DNA of 64,000 bases from JBBDNV01 sp040877415 (lineage in GTDB: Bacteria > Planctomycetota > Planctomycetia > Pirellulales > PALSA-1355). Positions 47,292 through 55,583 of the stretch are shown one piece after another; the stretch's first letter is position 1; each line of letters starts with the position of its first letter. The position numbers were made by a program, and so were the translations under genes. Below the pieces are notes generated by a model, which did no database searches, was not told where the DNA came from, and was given only the letters and a program-made list of their open reading frames with translations. Location of the stretch: contig JBBDNV010000133.1 of the NCBI GenBank assembly GCA_040877415.1, positions 1 through 64,000 on the forward strand, in the 5' to 3' direction.

Positions 47292-48221
47292 CTAAAACAC
47301 GATCTTGCCGTTTTCTTTGGGCTCACTGGCGGCGCCGTCGGGCTTGGGCCGCGGAAGAAAATCGTTCAACAACCGATCTTCATTGCCGCCCAATTGCGCA
47401 GCGCGGGCAAAAAACACGCCGGCCCGATCGCCCTGGCCGTCGAAGAACAACTGCATGCCCATAACCAGCAGCAAGTCCGCGTCCAGCGGATTGGCTTCCA
47501 CGGCCTTGGCCAGGCTCTCGATGTGATGCGTCTTGGCTAGCGCCGCGTCGGCGTAAAGCTGGTCCAGCCGAAACGGCGATCCGGTCCAGTCTGAGCGAAT
47601 GCCGAGGCCGCGGCGAAATACCTGCGCCGCCTTTTCATATCGTCCCATCGCCGCCAGCGCGAAGGCCTGGCGAAAATACGACTCGGCCACGTCGGGTGCG
47701 ATTTCGATCGCCTTTTTGTAACGCTCCGCGGCCGAAAGGTATTTCTGCTTCGCGAAGTTGGCGTCGCCGAAACCGATGAATTGGCCGGCCCGCGCCTTCT
47801 GCTCGGCATGGGTCGCTTTCAACTTCGGCGGAGGCGCCGGACCAGCAGCCGGTTTGTCGATTGCGGCCGGGTTGTTCGCCAGGAGCCCAACACCAGCAGC
47901 AGGGGCCACACCGGCAGGCGCCGGATTGAAAGCCATCGGCGCGGCGACCGGCGGCAGCACAATGCTATAGCCAAAGTAGGTGAACGAAGGATAGTACGGC
48001 TGACACTCCGGCGCGAATCCCCCGCTCCCAATCCAGGGAAAACTCAGATCGAACCACCAGCCCGAGCGGCCGCCATGGTGATGATGGTGATCGTGGTGAT
48101 GATGGTGACGATCGAAGCTCGCCGCTGGCGCGCTTGCTCGCGCGCCGAAGCTCTGCGCGGACGCGTGACGCGCCGCGAGCACCAGCAAGATCAAGGTGCC
48201 GCACAAAACGAGACGTCGCAT
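47292..48221 (-). CDS. Secreted TPR protein with His-rich segment
   Basis: Exported protein of 309 residues. GGGAGGG precedes ATG 48221. The signal peptide is about 1-22. Residues 39-49 are HHHHHDHHHHH, a possible metal-binding run. A Pro/Ala-rich linker leads to TPR units from about 155: QFIGFGDANFAKQKYLSAAERYKKA, VAESYFRQAFALAAMGRYEKAAQVF and LLLVMGMQLFFDGQ. Secreted histidine-rich TPR proteins of this sort are seen in planctomycetes; the partner is unknown. Its 5' side carries the nested palindrome at 48234. Confidence 0.8.
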   Translation of the reverse strand: MRRLVLCGTLILLVLAARHASAQSFGARASAPAASFDRHHHHHDHHHHHGGRSGWWFDLSFPWIGSGGFAPECQPYYPSFTYFGYSIVLPPVAAPMAFNPAPAGVAPAAGVGLLANNPAAIDKPAAGPAPPPKLKATHAEQKARAGQFIGFGDANFAKQKYLSAAERYKKAIEIAPDVAESYFRQAFALAAMGRYEKAAQVFRRGLGIRSDWTGSPFRLDQLYADAALAKTHHIESLAKAVEANPLDADLLLVMGMQLFFDGQGDRAGVFFARAAQLGGNEDRLLNDFLPRPKPDGAASEPKENGKIVF

Positions 48222-48233
48222 AGGCCCTCCCCC

Positions 48234-48341
48234 GTGTGTGGCAAGGAATCCTGGCAAGTAGCTGAGTTCGCAAGAACTCAGATGATTCAGGCTGAATTCT
48301 TGCGAATCCAGCTACACACGCCATAGAAACTTGCCACACAC
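48234..48341. repeat. 108-bp nested palindrome
   Basis: Outer arms GTGTGTGGCAAG (48234-48245) and CTTGCCACACAC (48330-48341) are perfect. An inner palindrome spans 48258-48315: GTAGCTG..TTCGCAAGAA / TTCTTGCGAA..CAGCTAC. It begins 12 bases upstream of the TPR gene start and so lies in its promoter or leader. Confidence 0.8.
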
Positions 48342-48422
48342 CCTGCCTCTGGACGCTTGACGAGGGCGTCGCCAGCGGTATTATTGTTGCCCGCGCGTGC
48401 CGATTCAAGCCGAATGTCGTCG

Positions 48423-49244
48423 TCAGTCCATGCTGGCCTGGCCGAGAATCTTCTCGAGCGCGGTCATGGCGATCTCACCAAACCGCAGCGGCCCGACGCG
48501 CCAAATCTGGGGGTTCATTAACTCGATCGACACGCACCCGCGGTAGTCGATTTCCGTCAAACGCGCAATGAGCGGTGCGAGGTGCATGTCGCCGTCGCCC
48601 GGCAGAATGCGGTCGGCGTCGGTGGCAAACTCGCGCGCCACGCCGGCCAGATCGCAAAGCTGCACGTGAAACAGGTTGTCGGCCGACAGGTACGCCAGGT
48701 CTTCCGGCTTGCTCGGCCCGACGGTGTAGTGAAACGCGTCCAGGCAGATTCCCAGATGCGCATCCGCCGTTTCAGCCACCAGCGCCGCGGCGGTTTGCAG
48801 ATTGTTGACCAGCGCCGAACGGGCCTGAAATTCCAGGGCCAACCGCACGTCGTGCCGGCCGGCCAGCTCGGCCGCCTGGCGGAGCGACATTTGCACGCGA
48901 TCCACGTCCTGCTGCCCGAGCGGCCCGGTCGCGTCGGGCGCCACGACCAGGGTGCCGATTCCCAGTGCCCGGCATTGGGCCAGGCGTTTCTCAAAAGCAT
49001 CCCAATGCTGCCGGCGAAACTCCCCCTGGCTGGCCAGCAAGCCGCCTTGAAAGCTGGCGACCGGCGCCGTCACCTCGTGTTTTTCCAGGAGCCGGCGCAG
49101 GTCGTCTTCGCTGTGCTTCTCCAAGTACGCGTCGAGCTTGCCGACCCACAGCTCGATCGCCCGGCACTCGCCAGCCGCGTAGCCCGCGATATCCTGTTCG
49201 AACGGCGAATCGAGCGAACAGACCTGACTGAGGGCCGGTTTCAT
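48423..49244 (-). CDS. Sugar phosphate isomerase/epimerase (TIM barrel, AP_endonuc_2 family)
   Basis: Xylose-isomerase-like TIM-barrel enzyme of 273 residues. Metal-site segments include ALEFQARSALVNNL, GICLDAFHYTVG, FHVQLCDLAGVAR and RILPGDGDMHL, then CVSIELMNP near the end. Members isomerise or epimerise sugars or inositols; the substrate is unknown. I prefer ATG 49244, which gives MKPALSQVCSLDSPFE. A related start (MKPALSQVCSLDGTFE) occurs as a broken copy at 51131. Confidence 0.87.
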   Translation of the reverse strand: MKPALSQVCSLDSPFEQDIAGYAAGECRAIELWVGKLDAYLEKHSEDDLRRLLEKHEVTAPVASFQGGLLASQGEFRRQHWDAFEKRLAQCRALGIGTLVVAPDATGPLGQQDVDRVQMSLRQAAELAGRHDVRLALEFQARSALVNNLQTAAALVAETADAHLGICLDAFHYTVGPSKPEDLAYLSADNLFHVQLCDLAGVAREFATDADRILPGDGDMHLAPLIARLTEIDYRGCVSIELMNPQIWRVGPLRFGEIAMTALEKILGQASMD

Positions 49245-49273
49245 GCAGCGCCTCTGCACGCGCACCCCTTGTT

Positions 49274-49298
49274 TAAACGGGACACGCTGTCCCGTTTA
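49274..49298. repeat. 25-bp hairpin between TPR and isomerase genes
   Basis: TAAACGGGACA / TGTCCCGTTTA is a perfect 11-bp stem with a 3-base loop. It lies between two minus-strand genes and could end the upstream transcript or fold in the isomerase leader. No T-tract. Confidence 0.6.
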
Positions 49299-49335
49299 CG
49301 TGCCCTCGTGCCTACGTTCTTCTGGCCGAGCGAAG

Positions 49336-50802
49336 TCACAGACCCAATTTGAATTTATCGGATATACTCTTGATTTGCTCGCTTAGGGCGGGGTTCAACG
49401 CCACGGCCTTTTGCAGATCGCTTCTTGCCTCGTCCGTCTTTCCTGGCACGCCATTCTTTCCTAGCACGGCATTTAAAAGCCCTCGGCTGATATACGCTGG
49501 GGCATTTTTCGGATTGAGTTCGATGGCCTTGTTGAAGTCAGAAATGGCTTCTGTGTATTGCCCCAATTCACCATACGAAAGCCCTCGGTTGTTATATGCT
49601 TCGGCTAATTTCGGATTGAGTTCGATGGCCTTGTTGAAGTCAGAAATGGCTTCTGTGTCTTGCCCCAATTCACCATACGAAAGCCCTCGGTTGTTATATG
49701 CTTCGGCTAATTTCGGATTGAGTTCGATGGCCTTGGTGTAGTAAGAAAGCTGTTCGTCTTGCCCGATCAAGCTGCCGGTATCATCGACGTCGAAATGGAT
49801 GGTCACAATCGACTCCGATGAAACCGGCAGCTTGGTCGAATTGCTGGCGCTGCTGTGCCCCGAGTACAGAGACCCTCGGTTGCAATAGATGCAAGCGACA
49901 ACACCACTCTCATTCAGGATTTGAATTCTCCGGTATATTTCGTAAGAAGTGTTTGCCTGCTTGCGCTCCCAGTAATTTCCGATTTCAGCAAACGTTTGTT
50001 CGAATACGAATGGCCTGCTCACATGATGTAGCGCTAGATCCACCATCATCGCCTTCCCATCCGACAGACTCACTAAGCAGGCTACGTGCCCTTTTCCTAA
50101 TGGGAGAGGACCAGAAACGAGCTCCAGAACATTGATGACTCTGACCTTTAGCCCGATGGAATTGCCCAGAATATAGAACAATTGAGAATACCCCAAGCAT
50201 TCGGCCTTCTTATGTCGCACAACTTTGGACAAACTGAAGTAAAACCTAGCTTTCTCGTCACACGGACGAATCTCTCTTCCTATTGTCTCGTAGAGTGCTT
50301 TTGCTGCCTCCTCCTCCACCCGGGCCACTTCAGCCGTCTGGCCTGTTGGGGAAGCGGCGCGCGCCCGGCTGAGTTTTTGCTTCCATAGTTCGCATTTCCA
50401 GTCACGCGCCAGCCGCGCCAGATCGTCGGCGGTGCCCTTGGGATACTCTAAGGCGACCACCGATTTCTCGATATCCTTCGCTATGACATCCTGTGTGGAC
50501 TGAGCGTTCGTTGGCTCACTGGTTGCGTCAACCTTCGTTTCAGCGGAGGGATGCGCGGTTTTCTTTTTCTGGGCGGCCGCGGATTGGCGTGCAAACTCTT
50601 GGTCCGCCTGACTCAGTTTCTCGAGTGGCACGGCTTTTATCGTTCCGTTTTGCCGCCTCAATTTGACCTTGCCGTCCTGCAACTCGATGAATTCGGCCTC
50701 GGTCTTGTACTTGCCGGTGGAGTCCGTCCATTCGCGCGCGTTTGCGACCGCGATGAACATGGATAGGGCCGAGATGCCACTCAAGCAGCGTCGTAGCCAC
50801 AT
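49336..50802 (-). CDS. SHD1-transglutaminase-like-TPR protein
   Basis: Exported protein of 488 residues. Signal peptide about 1-22. An SHD1 domain (REWTDSTGKYKTEAEF to LEKLSQADQEFAR, about 23-72) is typical of planctomycetes. A transglutaminase-like fold follows with possible catalytic Cys202 (AECLGYSQLF), His239 (GHVACLV) and Asp255 (MMVDLALHH). TPR units run from about 345 to 470, including nearly identical repeats. The combination suggests a protease or peptide-binding envelope protein, but no substrate can be named. Its codon use is less GC-rich than the neighbours. Confidence 0.82.
   Translation of the reverse strand: MWLRRCLSGISALSMFIAVANAREWTDSTGKYKTEAEFIELQDGKVKLRRQNGTIKAVPLEKLSQADQEFARQSAAAQKKKTAHPSAETKVDATSEPTNAQSTQDVIAKDIEKSVVALEYPKGTADDLARLARDWKCELWKQKLSRARAASPTGQTAEVARVEEEAAKALYETIGREIRPCDEKARFYFSLSKVVRHKKAECLGYSQLFYILGNSIGLKVRVINVLELVSGPLPLGKGHVACLVSLSDGKAMMVDLALHHVSRPFVFEQTFAEIGNYWERKQANTSYEIYRRIQILNESGVVACIYCNRGSLYSGHSSASNSTKLPVSSESIVTIHFDVDDTGSLIGQDEQLSYYTKAIELNPKLAEAYNNRGLSYGELGQDTEAISDFNKAIELNPKLAEAYNNRGLSYGELGQYTEAISDFNKAIELNPKNAPAYISRGLLNAVLGKNGVPGKTDEARSDLQKAVALNPALSEQIKSISDKFKLGL
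49508..49735 (-). repeat. 102-bp tandem repeats encoding TPR units
   Basis: Two full and one partial unit of 102 bases, nearly identical at DNA level, each encoding 34 residues (GLSYGELGQ, then TEAISDFNKAIELNPKLAEA). Recent duplication or gene conversion is likely. Confidence 0.85.
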
Positions 50803-51065
50803 GGTCCCCCTCCTTCTCCATCAGCCTTTGATGCGAATGGTGTTTGTGCCCGGGTCTCCTGTCTCCGCGCAGCGTCCCGACCGAAGATCTCCTGCTTCTC
50901 GCCAAACCGGAGACCCGCGTGCGACCACGTGACACGGTCGGGAGAGCGTGCCAAATCAGCAGTCGGAGTGCTGGTTATCTTACCAACGCGCACCCCCCCT
51001 GTGTCTAGCGCGCGGTGAATTCTTCTCCAGTTTTTTCTCCCACGGCGCGCGTTTCCCAGGTTCGC

Positions 51066-51131
51066 ACGATCGGCGATGTCCATTTCGAAGGTCCCGTCGA
51101 GCGAACAAACCTGACTCAAGGCCGGCTTCAT
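51066..51131 (-). pseudogene. 5' remnant of a TIM-barrel isomerase gene
   Basis: It encodes MKPALSQVCSLDGTFEMDIAD, matching the first residues of the intact gene at 48423-49244. Most base differences are at third codon positions, so the copy was once under selection as a coding paralogue and then lost. Beyond about 22 codons there is no similarity. Confidence 0.75.
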
Positions 51132-51161
51132 GGCACTTTGCGATAATCAGCGGGTGCAGTT

Positions 51162-51224
51162 GGTGCCACGGGTGGCTTGCCTAGCAGTGCGGGCAGCACG
51201 GGTGGACGAGCCACCCGTGGCACC
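51162..51224. repeat. 63-bp inverted repeat
   Basis: Perfect 16-bp arms GGTGCCACGGGTGGCT (51162-51177) and AGCCACCCGTGGCACC (51209-51224) with a 31-base spacer. It has the form of a dispersed intergenic element; no second copy is in this window. Confidence 0.75.
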
Positions 51225-51251
51225 TGTGGCTTATGACCGCTCTGGCTTTTT

Positions 51252-51272
51252 CCCTCGCTTGCGCTTCGGGCT
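51252..51272. repeat. Fragment of the 78-bp repeat family
   Basis: CCCTCGCTTGCGCTTCGGGCT matches the second arm of the 78-bp element with one change. It lies just downstream of glyS. Confidence 0.6.
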
Positions 51273-51288
51273 AATGTGTCTACTGTGT

Positions 51289-52911
51289 CTACGGAGCCTG
51301 GCCCGCGTTGATCAGGCGGCCGATCTCATCGGCGCAGTCGTCGATCTTGACGCGCCATTGTTTCAAAGTGTCGCGATTTCGCACCGTGACGGTCTGGTCC
51401 TGCAAGGTCTGTCCGTCGACGGTGATGCAATACGGCGTGCCGGCTTCGTCCTGCCGGCGATAGCGGCGGCCGACGGCCCCTTTCTCGTCGTAAAAGACCG
51501 TGAATCGCTGCTTCAACGCGCGATAGATCGCCTGGGCCACCTCGGGCATGCCGTCTTTTTTCACGAGCGGAAAGACGGCCGCCTTCACGGGCGCGATGCG
51601 CGGATGAAACTTCATCACGACCCGTTTTTGCATCTGGCCGTTTTCGTCGGGCGCCTCGTCCTCGGTGTAAGCCTGGCACAAGAAAGCCAGCGTGGCCCGA
51701 TCGGCGCCGGCCGACGGCTCGATGACGTGCGGCACATAGCGCTCGCCGGTCAGATCGTCGCGATAGGTCAAGTCCTTGCCGCTGCCGCGGTGGCGGGGCT
51801 TGCCCTCGGCGTCGAGCTCCACGACCAACGAATCGCCCTGGCGCACCAGCTTGCCTTCCATGTGGCTGCGGAGGTCGAAATCGCCGCGATGGGCGATCCC
51901 CTCCAGCTCGCCGAACTCGCCGGCCGCCAGGAACGGAAACGCGTATTCGATATCGGCCGTGCCGCACGAATAGTGGCTCAGCTCGTCCTGGTCGTGATCG
52001 CGCAGCCGCAGCCGATCGCCGGCCAGTCCGAGGTTCACGTACCACTGGTAGCGCCGGTCGCGCCAGAATTGGTACCACTCGGGCGAGGAGGTGGGATGGC
52101 AGAAGAACTCGATTTCCATCTGCTCGAACTCGCGCGAGCGAAAGGTGAAATTTCGCGGCGTGATCTCGTTGCGAAAGCTCTTGCCCATCTGCGCGATGCC
52201 GAACGGCACCCGCACCCGGGTGCTGTCGAGCACGTTTTTGAAATTGACGAAAATACCCTGGGCCGTTTCGGGGCGCAGAAAGGCCGCGCCTTCTTCGCCC
52301 GACAGCGCGCCGACGTAGGTTTTGAACATCAGGTTGAATTCGCGCGGCTCGGTGAGCGTGCCGGGCTCTTTCGCGTCGGGGCCGAGCACTCGGGTAAAAT
52401 CCTCGACCGTGGTGAGCGAAACCAGCGGGCCTTGCCACTGCAACTGGCCGGCGTCCTTGGCGCGAAGATTGAAAAACTTGAGCGCCCGCTGCTCGGTTTC
52501 GGCCAGGCCTTCGTCGCCGCCCGATTGCGTGGCGACGAACAGCCGCTGGCCTTTCGCCTCGACCCAGCGGCCCGATACCTGGTCGTGCCGGTAGCGCTTT
52601 TTCGATTCGCGGCAGTCCACCATGTAATCGTGAAACAGGTCGTAATGGCCCGAACATTTCCAGACTTGCGGGTGCATGATGATCGTCGAATCGAGGCCGG
52701 TCATTTCGAACGCTTCCGGCGCGCCGCTCAGCACGTCGAGATCGTCGTGGCCGCGGACCATGTCCTGCCACCAGGCTTCGCGAACGTTGCGCTTCAGCTC
52801 GACGCCCAGCGGGCCATAGTCCCAGAATCCGTTCAAGCCGCCGTAGATTTCGCTCGATTGAAACAGAAACCCGCGCCGCTTGCACAGCGAAACCAGCTTG
52901 TCCATGTCCAT
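51289..52911 (-). CDS. glyS: Glycyl-tRNA synthetase (homodimeric type)
   Basis: Charges tRNA-Gly. The class II enzyme of 540 residues resembles the alpha2 (archaeal/eukaryotic-type) form. GGLNGFWDYGPLGVELK is motif-1-region sequence; FRNEITPRNFTFRSREFEQMEIEFF is motif 2. The C-terminal anticodon domain begins near IAPVKAAVFPLVKKDG. ATG 52911 gives a normal N-terminus; a TTG two codons upstream (52917) has a better-spaced GGAGGG and could be used instead. Confidence 0.95.
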   Translation of the reverse strand: MDMDKLVSLCKRRGFLFQSSEIYGGLNGFWDYGPLGVELKRNVREAWWQDMVRGHDDLDVLSGAPEAFEMTGLDSTIIMHPQVWKCSGHYDLFHDYMVDCRESKKRYRHDQVSGRWVEAKGQRLFVATQSGGDEGLAETEQRALKFFNLRAKDAGQLQWQGPLVSLTTVEDFTRVLGPDAKEPGTLTEPREFNLMFKTYVGALSGEEGAAFLRPETAQGIFVNFKNVLDSTRVRVPFGIAQMGKSFRNEITPRNFTFRSREFEQMEIEFFCHPTSSPEWYQFWRDRRYQWYVNLGLAGDRLRLRDHDQDELSHYSCGTADIEYAFPFLAAGEFGELEGIAHRGDFDLRSHMEGKLVRQGDSLVVELDAEGKPRHRGSGKDLTYRDDLTGERYVPHVIEPSAGADRATLAFLCQAYTEDEAPDENGQMQKRVVMKFHPRIAPVKAAVFPLVKKDGMPEVAQAIYRALKQRFTVFYDEKGAVGRRYRRQDEAGTPYCITVDGQTLQDQTVTVRNRDTLKQWRVKIDDCADEIGRLINAGQAP

Positions 52912-53031
52912 GGCCAAAGGTCATCCCTCCTACGGAGATTCGCCCGTTCGAAAGAGTTTGAAGTGTACCCCGCGCGGCCGCGTGCGGTCTACGCCATGTC
53001 GTGACGGCGCGGCCGGGCACGCCGCGCGGGA

Positions 53032-53109
53032 ATACCAGCCCGAAGCGCCAGCGAGGGAGCAGCGAAAAACGGCTCCGCTATTTCCCTTGCTGGCGCTTCG
53101 GGCTGGTAT
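53032..53109. repeat. 78-bp inverted repeat, copy 2
   Basis: Arms ATACCAGCCCGAAGCGCCAG and CTGGCGCTTCGGGCTGGTAT are almost perfect. Same length as copy 1 at 21756-21833, with a different centre. It lies between comB and glyS. Confidence 0.88.
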
Positions 53110-53133
53110 CAAAATGGCGCTGGGGGCTTGTGA

Positions 53134-53901
53134 TTATTGCGATAGGGCTTCAATGCGCATAGTCTTCGCATCGAAGCGGGGGACGATGGCAAAGCGATCC
53201 ACGTCGGCGGCCAGCTCGATATCGCCGGCCATGCCGATTTGAATCAGATTCCCCCCGCCGCGGCTTGCGCGCAGCGCCGACGCCAGGCGATCCTTAAGCT
53301 CGGCGCCGGTGGCCGAAGCGGACACTGCCCGCCACGCATCGCGGGCAATCGCGGCCTCGTCGTCGAGTTGCCAGCCAGCGCCGGCGAGCCGCTGGGCAAC
53401 GGCGCCGGCCAAAAGCACGTCCTCGCGCGTCACGTGCATTTCCGTGCCCGCGCAAACGAGGTTCACGTCCGTCGCGCCCGCCTGTGCGTTTTGGGTCAAG
53501 TACCCGCAAAGGGCCGAAAGGTTCACAAAGGCCCCGAGCACGATTTCTTGCGCAGCCCGGCAATGCAGGAGCGCCTTGGTGCCGTTGGTCGTGGTGAGGA
53601 CGACCGTTTTTCCGGCCACGGCACGAGGCGTGTATTCGGCCGGCGAATTGCCCAGATCAAAACCCTCGATCGGCAATCCGCCGCGCTCGCCCCCCAAAAC
53701 GGCTTGGCCCGGCGGAAAAGTCGACGCCAGCCGGCGCGCCTCGTCCACGCTTAGACAAGGCACGACCGCGCGGGCACCGGCAACAAGCGCCGACACGACG
53801 GTGGTCGTCGCCCGCAACACGTCGACAACCACCGAGCGGCCGCCGGCCAGGTCGCCGGGGTCGACCATTTCCGCTAGAAAGTGGACGCGAAGATTCGGCA
53901 T
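53134..53901 (-). CDS. comB: 2-phosphosulfolactate phosphatase (ComB family)
   Basis: Mg-dependent phosphatase of 255 residues, second step of coenzyme M synthesis in methanogens; bacterial members act on 2-phosphosulfolactate or an unknown substrate. Family marks: VVVDVLRATTTVVSAL near the N-terminus, GGERGGLPIEGFDLGNSP, VLTTTNGTKAL and LVCAGTE. ATG 53901 is set by the conserved beginning VHFLAEM. No comA is nearby. It diverges from the UbiD-like gene. Confidence 0.88.
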   Translation of the reverse strand: MPNLRVHFLAEMVDPGDLAGGRSVVVDVLRATTTVVSALVAGARAVVPCLSVDEARRLASTFPPGQAVLGGERGGLPIEGFDLGNSPAEYTPRAVAGKTVVLTTTNGTKALLHCRAAQEIVLGAFVNLSALCGYLTQNAQAGATDVNLVCAGTEMHVTREDVLLAGAVAQRLAGAGWQLDDEAAIARDAWRAVSASATGAELKDRLASALRASRGGGNLIQIGMAGDIELAADVDRFAIVPRFDAKTMRIEALSQ

Positions 53902-54016
53902 GGTGCACCTATGATAGTCGATCCGCCGGGCGTGCCAGGCCGCCAGCGGACGACCGGCGGGAGGAAGCAAGGATCTCGTCTGCCCCGTTTTTGACGGTGC
54001 CGCTACAATTGGCCGC

Positions 54017-55477
54017 ATGGCGTACAAGTCGCTGGCCGATTTTCTGGATGAGCTCGCGCAGGCGGGCGAAGTGGCGCACGTCAGCGCCCAGGTCGATCCC
54101 CATCTGGAGATCGCCGAGATCACGCGCCGCGTGGCCGCCGCGGGTGGCCCGGCCTTGCTGTTCGACCGCGTGCGCTCTCAGTCGATCGCCGTGGTCACGA
54201 ACCTGTTGGGCACCGACGCCCGGGCCTGCCGCGCCTTGGGAATCGAGTCGCTCGATGCCATCGCCTGGCGCATCGAAACGCTGATCGAAGAGCATACGCC
54301 GCAAAACTGGTTCGACCGCTTGAAGATGTCCCCCGACGAGGCCGGCGCGAACAAGTTCCTCCCAAAATCTGTCAAAAGCGGCGTCTGCCAGCAGGTGGTT
54401 CACCTGGGACGCGACGTCAACCTGGCGACGTTTCCGCTCATCAAGTCCTGGCCGGGCGAATCCGGCCCGGCGATTACGGGCGGAACGCTCATCACCGGCG
54501 ATCGAGACGCGCTCGCGCGCGGCGCATCGCCCACCCCGCTTGTGGCGCTCGACGAGAACCGCCTGGCCGTGGTCGACGACGGCCATTCGGTCTTTTCGCG
54601 CCATTGGACCGATCACCAGGCGGCCGGCCAGCGCATGGCCGCGGCGATCGTGCTGGGCGGAGATCCGGCGGGCGTCGTGGCCGCCAACCTCGAGCTGCCC
54701 GCTTTGATCGACGCGTATCAAGCCGCCGGCTTGCTGCGCGGCAAAGCCCTGGAGGTGGTGAAGTGCCGCACGCACGGTCTGGAAGTTCCGGCCGAAGCCG
54801 ACTTGGTGTTCGAAGGCTACCTCGATCCCCAGGTACCTTGCGTGACGATCGCGGCCGCCGGAGCGGGGGGGAGTCATTATCGGGTGCCGAGGCCCGCGCC
54901 GGTGTTCCACGTCGCCGCGATCACGCACCGCACCCGCCCGATCTTTCCGGCGCTCGTGGATAGCGGCCTGGCGGGAGAAGCCGGCGTGCTGGTAAAAGCG
55001 CGCGAGCGGATGCTTTTGCCCGCGCTTGCCAACGTGGCGCCCGACGTGGTCGACCTGCACTTGCCGCTGCTGGGCGGGTTGCACCGCTTTGCGTTTGTCT
55101 CGATTCGCAAGCGCTATCCGTTTCATGCCCGGCAGATTGCCGCCGCGCTGTGGGGCACCGAGGCGCTCAAGTTCACCAAGTTTCTGATCCTCGTCGACCA
55201 CGACGCCAACGTCCACGACGCCAATCGCGTTTGGGGACTGGTCGGCGCAAACGTCGCCCCCGAGCGGGACGTGTTTCCGTTCGACGGGCCCGGACACAGC
55301 TCCGATCACGCAAATGGGCCCGCGCCGCTGGGTCGGCACTTGGCGATCGACGCCACGGCCAAGCTCGCCGGCGAGCAGCCGGGCACGTGGCCCGAGATGC
55401 TCGACGTGGGCGAGGAAACGCGCCATCAGGTGACTTCCCGCTGGGCCGAGTACAAGCTGGCGACCCAAGAAAAATAA
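54017..55477 (+). CDS. UbiD family decarboxylase (likely menaquinone futalosine pathway)
   Basis: Prenylated-FMN-dependent decarboxylase of 486 residues. Characteristic segments: GPAITGGTLITGD, HRTRPIFPALVDSG, FAFVSIRKRYPFHARQIAAALWG and ILVDHDANVHDANRVWG. UbiD removes a carboxylate from aromatic rings. In the futalosine route a UbiD-like protein (MqnL) acts late, with the UbiX-like MqnM making its cofactor. Neighbours menG, ubiX, ubiA and mqnE fit that role. The N-terminus MAYKSLADFLDELAQAGE is typical. Confidence 0.9.
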   Translation: MAYKSLADFLDELAQAGEVAHVSAQVDPHLEIAEITRRVAAAGGPALLFDRVRSQSIAVVTNLLGTDARACRALGIESLDAIAWRIETLIEEHTPQNWFDRLKMSPDEAGANKFLPKSVKSGVCQQVVHLGRDVNLATFPLIKSWPGESGPAITGGTLITGDRDALARGASPTPLVALDENRLAVVDDGHSVFSRHWTDHQAAGQRMAAAIVLGGDPAGVVAANLELPALIDAYQAAGLLRGKALEVVKCRTHGLEVPAEADLVFEGYLDPQVPCVTIAAAGAGGSHYRVPRPAPVFHVAAITHRTRPIFPALVDSGLAGEAGVLVKARERMLLPALANVAPDVVDLHLPLLGGLHRFAFVSIRKRYPFHARQIAAALWGTEALKFTKFLILVDHDANVHDANRVWGLVGANVAPERDVFPFDGPGHSSDHANGPAPLGRHLAIDATAKLAGEQPGTWPEMLDVGEETRHQVTSRWAEYKLATQEK

Positions 55478-55583
55478 CGACAGACATCACCGCGACGACG
55501 CAGCGAGCACAACGGAACTGCGAATTGGTTTGCTTCCGTCGTGCTCGTTGTGTCGTCGTGGTAAGAAATGCGGTTTTAATGTC

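Larger units (their letters stand above)
50803..51288. other. Intergenic region with remnant and repeats
   Basis: It holds the 5' remnant of an isomerase gene (51066-51131), a 16-bp inverted repeat (51162-51224) and a fragment of the 78-bp family (51252-51272). A frame from 51131 to 50781 is open for 116 codons, but only its first 22 residues resemble a known protein. Confidence 0.55.

Noticed and set aside
49508..49735. CRISPR-like spaced repeats
   Set aside because: The units are 102 bp, contiguous and encode TPR helices in frame; there are no spacers.
50781..51065. 116-codon frame continuing from the isomerase remnant
   Set aside because: Only the first 22 codons resemble the isomerase; the rest crosses the promoter region of the TPR gene.
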